The notes beneath the pieces are model-generated. The model did no database searches. It was not told the origin of the DNA and worked only from the letters and a program-made list of their open reading frames with translations. Below, piece after piece: positions 25,472 to 33,696 of a stretch of DNA of 46,415 bases; the first letter of the stretch is position 1; every line of letters begins with the position of its first letter. A program made the translations under genes and the position numbers. The DNA is from Saccharicrinis sp. UBA6048 (GTDB lineage: Bacteria > Bacteroidota > Bacteroidia > Bacteroidales > Marinilabiliaceae), in NCBI GenBank assembly GCA_002429115.1, contig DIYS01000237.1, forward strand, positions 1 to 46,415, in the 5' to 3' direction.

Positions 25472-26767
25472 ATGAAGGTATTGATGTTTGGATGGGAATT
25501 TCCTCCGCACATTTCAGGAGGATTAGGAACAGCTTGTTATGGCCTTACCAAAGGCTTATCTAAAATAAATGATCTCGATATTGTATTCGTTGTTCCGAAA
25601 TCATATGGCGATGAAGATCAGAGTAAAATGCAATTAGTTGGTGCCAACAATGTAAATATTAAGCAAGTACAGGAGCATATTGAAAAATTTAAGACAAAGC
25701 ATACCTACTTAGAGGTTGAATCCACTCTTATACCCTATACCGATCCTGATGAATATTATTCGTTTCGCGATTCGAAGTTATATAGTAAAAACAGATTGTT
25801 TAAAGTAAATGCCGAAGGTAAACTTGAATTTACAGGAAAATATGGTGCAAATCTGATTGACGAGATTTACAAATATGCGTATGTTGCATCAACCATCAGT
25901 CTGGATAATGAGCATGATATCATACATGCCCACGATTGGTTGTGTTACCCTGCCGGGATTGCTGCTAAAGAGATATCTGGCAAACCACTGGTGGTGCACG
26001 TACATGCAACTGATTTTGACAGAAGTGGTGGAAAGGTTAATCCGAAGGTTTTTGAAATTGAAAAAATGGGTATGGATGCAGCAGATAAAATAATAACAGT
26101 AAGCAATCTAACCCGTCAAATAGTTATTAATAAATATGGTCAGGATCCTTCTAAGGTAGAGACCGTCTACAATGCCGTTGAACCAGTTTCTTTAGAGCAA
26201 AAAAAAGAGATTAAAAAAGGCGTAAAAGAAAAGGTCGTTACATTTTTGGGTCGGATAACCTTGCAAAAAGGACCCGAGTACTTTGTAGAGGCCGCTCACC
26301 AGGTGCTTCAGCGAACCGACGATGTTCGATTTGTAATGGCTGGCAGCGGCGACATGCTTGAAAAAATGGTGGCTCGGGCAGCCCAACTGGGAATTAGCGA
26401 TCGCTTCCATTTTACCGGCTTTTTAAAAGGCGACGATGTATTTAAAATGTTCGAGCTGAGTGATGTTTATGTCATGCCTTCAGTTTCTGAGCCTTTTGGT
26501 ATCTCTCCTTTAGAAGCCATGCAATCAAATGTACCCGTGATCATCTCAAAACAATCGGGCGTATCAGAAATTTTAAACCATGCTGTCAAGGTGGATTACT
26601 GGGATATCGATGCCCTGGCCGACGCTATTTATGGCATTATTAAATACGACTCTCTCTCGGATGTCTTTAAAGAAAAAGGCAAAGAGGAAGTTGATAACCT
26701 AAAATGGACGAGCGCCGCACGGCATGTTCACGATGTATACGCAGATACTATTAACTCTAACAACTAA
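25472..26767 (+). CDS. GT4-family glycosyltransferase of the glycogen cluster
   Basis: A 431-residue GT-B enzyme of the GT4 type. The N-terminal segment MKVLMFGWEFPPHISGGLGT resembles the substrate loop of glycogen synthases; HAHDW is at about 152-156, and the nucleotide-sugar motif SEPFGISPLEAMQ is at 339-351. ATG at 25472 is preferred to TTG at 25466. Its acceptor is not known; its setting suggests chain elongation or priming in glycogen metabolism. Since the fusion protein downstream has its own GT3-type synthase, this could be a second synthase or act on a different glucan. Confidence 0.85.
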   Translation: MKVLMFGWEFPPHISGGLGTACYGLTKGLSKINDLDIVFVVPKSYGDEDQSKMQLVGANNVNIKQVQEHIEKFKTKHTYLEVESTLIPYTDPDEYYSFRDSKLYSKNRLFKVNAEGKLEFTGKYGANLIDEIYKYAYVASTISLDNEHDIIHAHDWLCYPAGIAAKEISGKPLVVHVHATDFDRSGGKVNPKVFEIEKMGMDAADKIITVSNLTRQIVINKYGQDPSKVETVYNAVEPVSLEQKKEIKKGVKEKVVTFLGRITLQKGPEYFVEAAHQVLQRTDDVRFVMAGSGDMLEKMVARAAQLGISDRFHFTGFLKGDDVFKMFELSDVYVMPSVSEPFGISPLEAMQSNVPVIISKQSGVSEILNHAVKVDYWDIDALADAIYGIIKYDSLSDVFKEKGKEEVDNLKWTSAARHVHDVYADTINSNN

Positions 26768-26786
26768 GCACTAAACCTATAGAAAT

Positions 26787-28085
26787 ATGAAGTCAATTTG
26801 TTTATATTTTCAAGTACATCAACCATTACGCTTGCGGAGATATCGTTTTTTTGACATTGGTAACAATCATTATTACTACGATGATTTTGGTAATGAATCA
26901 TTATTGCGCAAAATGGCCAATGACAGCTATCTTCCAAGCAATAAAATTATTTTAAAACTTATTCATTCAAGCAATAAACAATTTAAAGTCAGCTTTTCTA
27001 TTTCGGGAGTGCTATTGGACTTGCTTGAACTATATACGCCTGATGTCATCGATAGCTTTAAAGAACTCGCCGACACGGGATGTGTTGATTTTGTCGCTGA
27101 AACCTATTCACACTCACTGGTGGCACTTAAGAATAAACAGGAGTTTAAAGCACAGGTTAAGATGCATTCAAAACGCATTGAGCAGTTATTTGGTCAAAAG
27201 CCAGTAGCTTTCAGTAATACCGAAATGATTTACTCCGATGACATTGGCAAAACAGTTGCCTCTATGGGATTTAAGGCCATGCTTACTGAAGGAGCTAAAC
27301 ATATTCTTGGTTGGAAAAGCCCCAACTATTTGTATTGCAATGCGCTCAATCCCAAGCTAAAGCTATTAATGCGTAATTATAACCTTAGCGATGATATTGC
27401 ATTTCGATTTTCTGTTAAGGAGTGGAATGAGTGGCCATTGACGTCTGAGAAATTTACCACCTGGCTTGATCAACTCGATGATAAAGAAGAGTTGGTGAAT
27501 ATTTTCATGGCTTACGAAACCTTTGGTGAGCATCAAAAAAAGGAATCCGGCATTTTTAAATTTCTAAAAAAACTACCACTTCAAATTTTGAATAATGGTG
27601 GGTATAAGTTTGCTACACCTGGCGAATTGGTTAAAGAGTACCAACCAATAGCTGTGGCACATGTGCCAAATACAATTTCATGGACGGATGAGGAACGGGA
27701 TTTGTCGGCCTGGCTGGGAAATGAACTTCAGGATGAAGCATTTAATAAGCTCTATGAACTAAGCGATGCTATTAATGAATTGGACGATGCGCGATTACGA
27801 AAAGATTGGAATTACCTTCAAAGCAGCGATCATTTCTATTATATGTGTACGAAGTTCTTTTCGGATGGTGATGTTCGCTCCTACTTCAATCCGTACAATT
27901 CACCTTACGATGCATTTATCAATTACATGAATGTATTGAGTGATTTTAAGCTGCGAATTGAGGCACTTAAAAAGGAAAAAAGTAAATCCGTTCCATTGGA
28001 AACAGTTATTGCCAAAAAAGATAAGGAGATTAAACATTATAAATCTGAACTAACAAAGCTCAAGCAACAGTTTATGCTTGATTAG
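26787..28085 (+). CDS. GH57-family alpha-amylase-like protein with an incomplete catalytic pair
   Basis: A 432-residue GH57 protein: HQPL at 11-14 begins the (beta/alpha)7 barrel, and SNTEMIYSDD contains the expected nucleophile Glu146. The fourth conserved region reads IFMAYETFGEHQ, with Ala242 where the catalytic acid/base Asp is found in active GH57 amylases (MDYETFGEHQ in related proteins). The rest of the region is intact. It may therefore be inactive or a glucan-binding or regulatory protein, as has been described for alpha-amylase-like GH57 homologues in Bacteroides and Prevotella. It is cytoplasmic by prediction, with no signal peptide, and follows the GT4 gene after 19 bases. The C-terminal tail is Lys/Glu-rich and may be a coiled coil. 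Confidence 0.88.
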   Translation: MKSICLYFQVHQPLRLRRYRFFDIGNNHYYYDDFGNESLLRKMANDSYLPSNKIILKLIHSSNKQFKVSFSISGVLLDLLELYTPDVIDSFKELADTGCVDFVAETYSHSLVALKNKQEFKAQVKMHSKRIEQLFGQKPVAFSNTEMIYSDDIGKTVASMGFKAMLTEGAKHILGWKSPNYLYCNALNPKLKLLMRNYNLSDDIAFRFSVKEWNEWPLTSEKFTTWLDQLDDKEELVNIFMAYETFGEHQKKESGIFKFLKKLPLQILNNGGYKFATPGELVKEYQPIAVAHVPNTISWTDEERDLSAWLGNELQDEAFNKLYELSDAINELDDARLRKDWNYLQSSDHFYYMCTKFFSDGDVRSYFNPYNSPYDAFINYMNVLSDFKLRIEALKKEKSKSVPLETVIAKKDKEIKHYKSELTKLKQQFMLD

Positions 28086-28166
28086 AATTCGAATTTCAAC
28101 CAACAAACCACCCACAAAACAATTCGCTAACAAACAAAATGATAAGCATTTAAATAGTATTTGCGT

Positions 28167-31100
28167 ATGAAAAAGATTAAACCAACACCTGATTTCATTT
28201 TTGAGGTCAGTTGGGAAGTGTGTAATAAGGTAGGTGGTATTCATACGGTAATTGCAACCAAGTCATTATCGCTTAAGCAAACGTTTAAAGATAATATCGT
28301 ATATATTGGACCCGACTTTAATAATAAGGAACATCGAGATAAAGAGTTTGAAGAAGATTTGACACTCTTTCCTGAATGGAAGTCATCATTAACCTCAATT
28401 GGTTTACAGGTTAAAATTGGTCGATGGAAAATACCGGGAAAACCAATGGTTATTCTTATCGATTTTAAACCATTGCTAAAAAATAAAGATGCGTTCTATG
28501 CCAAAATGTGGGAAGTGTATGAATTGGAATCTTTATACGGCGCCGATGATTATCATGACCCTGCAATTTTTGGTTATGCCGCTGGTCAGGTGATCGAAAG
28601 CTATATCAAAAAGCACGTTTCGGCAAGGGAAAAATGCATCGCACACTTTCATGAGTGGATGACAGGTGCTGGCTGTCTATACCTTGAGCACAACATGCCT
28701 GAGGTAGCCACTATATTTACTACACATGCTACTATGCTGGGACGTGTGTTAGCCAGTAACGGCGAACAGCTATACGATCAACTGTACCAATTTGATACCG
28801 AGGAGAAAACCCACCAATACAACGTATCGGCCAAATGTTCACTGGAGAAAAAAGCCGCCTTAGCAGCTGATTGCCTGACAACCGTAAGTGAAATTACCGC
28901 CAAGGAATGTAAGCAGTTTTACAACCGGGTGGTTGATGTAGTACTTCCCAATGGTTTTGAAGATGACTTTGTACCTCCATCGCAACAGCTAGAGTTAACT
29001 CGCAGCGAATCCAGAACTCACCTCATCAATGTGGCAGAAAGTATGCTGGGCTATAAATTACCATCAGATGTGTTATTGGTTGGAACCGGAGGGCGATATG
29101 AGTTTAAAAACAAAGGCATTGATGTGTTGTTGGATGCCCTCGGCGAGCTCAACCACAAACAGGCACAAGATCGCACAATTGTTGCTTTCTTTCTTATTCC
29201 TGGTGATCAGCGAGGGCCGCGTAAAGATCTGATTCAAAACATTGAAAACAAAACTAGAGACAAAGCATTAGTCACACCTTTTATAACGCATTATTTAGGA
29301 AATCTGGATGATGATCCTATTTTAAATCGAATAAAGGATATTGGTTTCGCCAACGCGATCAATGAAAAAATCAAAGTCATCTTTGCACCAACTTATCTTA
29401 CTGGCAATGACGGTATTTTCAATAAGTCGTATTACGATTTACTGATGGGACTCGACTTATCGCTCTTCCCATCCTATTATGAACCATGGGGCTACACCCC
29501 TATGGAAAGTACGGCTTTTGAAGTACCAACCTTAACTACCAGTCTGGCAGGATTTGGCAAATGGGTTACGCAATTTAACGGTCATAATAAAGGCGGCGTT
29601 GAAGTATTACAAAGAACCGATTCTAACACACAAGAGCTAACGCACAATATAGCCAACTACATTCATCACTTTTCTAAATTAAGCGAAGAGGAAATCAATG
29701 GTTATAGAAAAAACGCACGAGCAATAGCAGAAAAGGCGCTGTGGAAGAATTTTATCGGATATTATCATAAAGCATACGAAATAGCTATTAACAACAATAT
29801 GGATAAGGGAATAGACTACATAGAAAATAAAGAACTTCAGGTACCAAAGAGCAATCAGCTTCAGTGGCGAAAGTTAATCGTAGAATCAAACCTGCCTGCC
29901 GAATTGCAAGGGCTGGAAGAATTATCCCGCAACCTTTGGTGGTGTTGGAATTACAAGGCAATCGATCTTTTTGCCGGCATCGATCCTCAATTGTGGATTA
30001 AGGTTAAAAAGAATCCAATCGTACTCCTTAAGTCCATAAGCAATAGCCGGTTTAAAGAGTTAGCCAACGATCAGTCTTTTATAATGGAGTACACAACTGT
30101 ATATAAAAGCTTTAAAGATTATATGGCGGTTGAAAAAGACCAGAAACAACCATCAATAGCCTATTTTAGCATGGAATATGGTCTCCACGATAATCTTAAA
30201 ATTTACTCCGGAGGTTTAGGTATTCTCGCAGGTGATTACCTGAAAGAAGCCAGTGATTCAAACGTGAACATGACAGCCATTGGCTTTATGTATAAATTTG
30301 GCTATTTCACGCAGCGTTTATCGTTAAATGGAGAACAGCTGGTGGAATTAAATGCTCAACGCTATAATGAGCTGCCGATTTCATTGATAAGAGATGTAGC
30401 AGGTGTTCCGTTAACCATTGATATCCATCTTGAGGGCAGAACCGTTAAAGCAATGATTTGGCTGGTCAAAGTTGGCCGTATCGATTTGTATTTATTAGAT
30501 ACAGATACCGAAATGAATGCAGATGAAGACCGGGCTTTAACGCACCAATTGTATGGAGGCGATTGGGACAACAGAATTAAGCAGGAGATTTTGCTTGGAT
30601 TTGGTGGTATTCGTGCCTTAAATGTTTTAAATATTCAATCGGACATCTATCATTGCAACGAGGGACATGCGGCTTTAATCAACGTTGAACGGTTGCGCAA
30701 TTACATTGACGATGGATATACTTATGAAGAATCACTTGAGATTGTTCGCACCTCATCATTATTTACCACGCATACGCCTGTACCGGCAGGGCACGATACA
30801 TTCTCACCGGAGATGATACGCCATTATCTGTATTACATCCCTGACGAATTAGGCATTAGCTGGGATCAGTTTCTTGCTTTAGGCCGTGCTAATGCACTGG
30901 ATGAGAATGAGAAATTCTCTATGAGTAATTTAGCAGCACATCTTTCCATACAGATGAATGGAGTCAGTTGGTTGCATGGGAAAATTTCCCAGGAGATGTT
31001 TAACAATCTCTACGAAGGCTATTTCCCAGAGGAATTACATATTGGATATGTTACCAATGGAGTTCATTACCCAACATGGACGGCTTCAGAATGGCGCGTC

Positions 31101-32396
31101 CTCTATGAAAGTGAATTTGATGATAACTTCATCATCGATCAATCCAATAAAAAGCATTGGGAAAAGATTCATGAGGTTAAAGATGAAATCATCTGGAATA
31201 CTAAAAATGCGTTACGAAAACAACTGATTGATTATGCCAAAGATCGATTCCACCGCAACTGGATCAGGCGTTACGAAGATCCTAAAAGCCTTGTGGAAAT
31301 TATCGACTCTATTAATGAAAATACACTGACAATAGGATTTGCCCGGCGTTTTGCAACCTATAAGCGTGCGCACCTGTTGTTCAGCGACTTGGATCGCTTA
31401 TCCAAAATTCTGAATCACCCGCAACGCCCTGTTCAGTTTATATTCGCCGGTAAAGCCCACCCGGCAGATAAGGCCGGACAAGACCTGATAAAACTGATTG
31501 TTGACGTCTCGCGCCGACCTGAATTTGTTGGCAAGATTCTATTCCTTGAAAACTATGACATGGAATTGGGGCAAAAGCTCGTTAAAGGGGTTGATATATG
31601 GATGAACACCCCTACCCGACCTCTGGAAGCTTCCGGTACTTCTGGTGAAAAAGCTGTAATGAATGGTGTAATGAACTTTAGTGTATTGGATGGCTGGTGG
31701 CTGGAAGGCTATCGCCAAGGCGCCGGATGGGCATTGACCGAAAAGCGCACCTATGAAAATCAAGCTTATCAGGATGAGTTGGATGCACAAACCATCTACT
31801 CTATGTTCGAAAATGAAATTGTGCCACTTTTCTACAAGCGGGATGAAAATGACATTCCGGCAGACTGGGTTAAATACATTAAGAACTGTATTGCTGAAAT
31901 CGCACCAGATTACACGACAAAACGGATGATGGATGATTACAAAGAGCGTTTTTATGTACCAATGTTTAAACGGGTTAAAAAGCTACGATTAAATGATTAT
32001 GCCATGGCCAAAGAAATGGCTATTTGGAAAAAGCGAATACTTGAATCGTGGCATAAAATAGAAGTGGTATCGATTGATGCGCCAAGTACACCAAAGCACA
32101 AATACCTCTCAGGTGAAGCCTATCACATGGAAGTAGCCTTAGATCTTAAAGACCTGATCGATGAGAATATCTGTGTTGAATTGGTTATCAGAAATGCTGT
32201 TGAAGGTAAGCAATCGGAACATGGGCCTATCAGCACTAAACGATTTACCCAAACCAAAAAAGCGGGCAGTCTGGCATTTTACAATATGGATCTTGAATTG
32301 ACAGATCCGGGGGTGTTTGACTTTGGAGTAAGGGTGTTTGCCTGTAACGAGCAATTAGCCCACAGGCAAGATTTTAGTTATATCAAGTGGGTTTAA
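28167..32396 (+). CDS. Fused glycogen synthase (GT3-type) and alpha-glucan phosphorylase (GT35)
   Basis: A 1409-residue protein. Residues about 1-545 form a GT3-like synthase, similar to the eukaryotic type, with EVSWEVCNKVGGIHTVI near the N-terminus, HFHEWMTG, FTTHATMLGR and the E-x7-E pair Glu439/Glu447 (YEPWGYTPMES). Residues about 575-1395 form an alpha-glucan phosphorylase of the shorter (Thermotoga-like) type with IAYFSMEYGL, ITNGVHYPTW-like VTNGVHYPTW, FARRFATYKRAHLLFSD and the PLP-lysine motif GTSGEKAVMNG with Lys1162. One chain would thus both build glycogen and break it down. ATG at 28167 is preferred to TTG at 28161. It ends the glycogen cluster at a bidirectional terminator. Sugar-nucleotide preference (UDP or ADP) is unknown, and no glgC or branching enzyme is in the window. 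Confidence 0.92.
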   Translation: MKKIKPTPDFIFEVSWEVCNKVGGIHTVIATKSLSLKQTFKDNIVYIGPDFNNKEHRDKEFEEDLTLFPEWKSSLTSIGLQVKIGRWKIPGKPMVILIDFKPLLKNKDAFYAKMWEVYELESLYGADDYHDPAIFGYAAGQVIESYIKKHVSAREKCIAHFHEWMTGAGCLYLEHNMPEVATIFTTHATMLGRVLASNGEQLYDQLYQFDTEEKTHQYNVSAKCSLEKKAALAADCLTTVSEITAKECKQFYNRVVDVVLPNGFEDDFVPPSQQLELTRSESRTHLINVAESMLGYKLPSDVLLVGTGGRYEFKNKGIDVLLDALGELNHKQAQDRTIVAFFLIPGDQRGPRKDLIQNIENKTRDKALVTPFITHYLGNLDDDPILNRIKDIGFANAINEKIKVIFAPTYLTGNDGIFNKSYYDLLMGLDLSLFPSYYEPWGYTPMESTAFEVPTLTTSLAGFGKWVTQFNGHNKGGVEVLQRTDSNTQELTHNIANYIHHFSKLSEEEINGYRKNARAIAEKALWKNFIGYYHKAYEIAINNNMDKGIDYIENKELQVPKSNQLQWRKLIVESNLPAELQGLEELSRNLWWCWNYKAIDLFAGIDPQLWIKVKKNPIVLLKSISNSRFKELANDQSFIMEYTTVYKSFKDYMAVEKDQKQPSIAYFSMEYGLHDNLKIYSGGLGILAGDYLKEASDSNVNMTAIGFMYKFGYFTQRLSLNGEQLVELNAQRYNELPISLIRDVAGVPLTIDIHLEGRTVKAMIWLVKVGRIDLYLLDTDTEMNADEDRALTHQLYGGDWDNRIKQEILLGFGGIRALNVLNIQSDIYHCNEGHAALINVERLRNYIDDGYTYEESLEIVRTSSLFTTHTPVPAGHDTFSPEMIRHYLYYIPDELGISWDQFLALGRANALDENEKFSMSNLAAHLSIQMNGVSWLHGKISQEMFNNLYEGYFPEELHIGYVTNGVHYPTWTASEWRVLYESEFDDNFIIDQSNKKHWEKIHEVKDEIIWNTKNALRKQLIDYAKDRFHRNWIRRYEDPKSLVEIIDSINENTLTIGFARRFATYKRAHLLFSDLDRLSKILNHPQRPVQFIFAGKAHPADKAGQDLIKLIVDVSRRPEFVGKILFLENYDMELGQKLVKGVDIWMNTPTRPLEASGTSGEKAVMNGVMNFSVLDGWWLEGYRQGAGWALTEKRTYENQAYQDELDAQTIYSMFENEIVPLFYKRDENDIPADWVKYIKNCIAEIAPDYTTKRMMDDYKERFYVPMFKRVKKLRLNDYAMAKEMAIWKKRILESWHKIEVVSIDAPSTPKHKYLSGEAYHMEVALDLKDLIDENICVELVIRNAVEGKQSEHGPISTKRFTQTKKAGSLAFYNMDLELTDPGVFDFGVRVFACNEQLAHRQDFSYIKWV

Positions 32397-32419
32397 GCTG
32401 CCCTTTGCATTTAAACATA

Positions 32420-32453
32420 AACATCCCTGTGACATAGCATTCACAGGGATGTT
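32420..32453. terminator. Bidirectional terminator between convergent genes
   Basis: A perfect 13-base-pair stem (32420-32432 with 32441-32453) has an eight-base loop CATAGCAT. T/A-rich tracts flank both sides. It lies 24 bases after the synthase-phosphorylase stop and 24 bases beyond the stop of the convergent HD-PycTM gene, so it can end both transcripts. Confidence 0.85.
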
Positions 32454-32476
32454 CTATTTTATCAGATTTAAATTCT

Positions 32477-33691
32477 CTAAAATGAAAAGTTTTCAATCAA
32501 CGACAAGCTTATTACAAAAGCAATGATTGAAATACAAAGGCCTGTAACAAAGGTTATATAACCAATTCGCAGATAATTATACTTTTTATTCAACACACGT
32601 CCAAGGTAGTACAAGTCACGTGTCAGACTTTTATACAGGTAATCCTTATCTTTCATTAATTCACTCACCCCCCATTCAAAGTCATTTAATTCCATGTTAT
32701 GGAAATTCCCAAAGAAAATCAGATTTCCCTTTTTACTGCTCACATCATCGCGCGTCATTAAACCATGCGTTGTTCGCGGTATCGTAGAAATTATCGAAAT
32801 AATTACAGTGGCAACACTAAAAATAATCAAGGTCAATGCAGGTATCAGAAGGTAAGCATTGTTGTCAAGTTTAGGAAATAGCGTCGATAATACGATTGAG
32901 ATAATGATACCATTGACACTGATCAGTGTATTCGCTTTATCATCGGCAATCCTGCTTAAATTAACATGATTTCGAAGGGTGACCCGAAACATGGTTTCTA
33001 TGCCTTTATCCGGCTTGTCAACGGCCTGTTTTTTCTTCTTTTTCTTTTTCGCCGTACTCTTCTCTAAATCATCTATATTTTCTATTTCTTTTATTGATAA
33101 CTCAAGTAGTCGCCCCTTATTCTTTTCCTTTCCGGCCTGATAATTTTCTTGTGCGTACTCTGTATAGAAGGTATGATTATCGAAAAACACGATGCAATCC
33201 TGAATCCAATCTTGCGGTGTTTTATCATGCCTCGCTATTATCTCCTTGTACAGGTTCAGAAACTGGCGTCGTATGTAATCATTGTTTTTCAGGTGCGATA
33301 AATCGGCATCTTTTATCGCCATTTCGTAGACATCAGAAGGCTCATTACCCAATTTGGTACATAGTATCAGCCGCTCCACCAATTGTATTGATGCATCCGG
33401 GTATTTCTTCTCTTCTAAAATCTGTCGTGCATAAGCAGCCGATCTTTTTTCATGGCCTTTTATTTCCTGGCATGCCGTCACATCATGAAATAAAGCCGCT
33501 AGTTGTAATGATTCAAGCTGTTCTGCTGATATATCTTCAGTGTTTCCACCTATCTCGGTTATTGACGTTAAAACATTGAGCGTGTGTTCCCAGTTATGAA
33601 AACTGTGTTCACTTTCCTGATATTCTTTAATTTTTTCTTCTACTATTGGCATGCATTCGATAACCAATGGAGTCCAAGGTTGCTCACTCAT
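32477..33691 (-). CDS. HD-domain and PycTM (DUF5706) membrane protein
   Basis: A 404-residue protein. Residues 1-200 are an HD hydrolase domain with all four metal ligands: His36, His69-Asp70 (LFHDV) and Asp130 (DADL), plus His80. A run of seven Lys at 215-221 links it to a C-terminal region that matches the Pycsar effector family: the IADDKANTLISVNGIIISI segment from about 248, transmembrane helices near 255-272, 282-304 and 376-400, and a DLYYLGRVLNKKY helix. PycTM proteins kill infected cells by membrane damage after binding cCMP or cUMP. No pyrimidine cyclase is encoded nearby. It follows ppk1 after five bases, so the two are almost surely one operon. The HD substrate is not known. Confidence 0.82.
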   Translation of the reverse strand: MSEQPWTPLVIECMPIVEEKIKEYQESEHSFHNWEHTLNVLTSITEIGGNTEDISAEQLESLQLAALFHDVTACQEIKGHEKRSAAYARQILEEKKYPDASIQLVERLILCTKLGNEPSDVYEMAIKDADLSHLKNNDYIRRQFLNLYKEIIARHDKTPQDWIQDCIVFFDNHTFYTEYAQENYQAGKEKNKGRLLELSIKEIENIDDLEKSTAKKKKKKKQAVDKPDKGIETMFRVTLRNHVNLSRIADDKANTLISVNGIIISIVLSTLFPKLDNNAYLLIPALTLIIFSVATVIISIISTIPRTTHGLMTRDDVSSKKGNLIFFGNFHNMELNDFEWGVSELMKDKDYLYKSLTRDLYYLGRVLNKKYNYLRIGYITFVTGLCISIIAFVISLSLIENFSF

Positions 33692-33696
33692 AATTT

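Noticed and set aside
32477..33691. Complete Pycsar defence system
   Set aside because: No pyrimidine nucleotide cyclase is visible on either side; neighbours are ppk1 and the glycogen cluster. Only the effector-like gene is supported.
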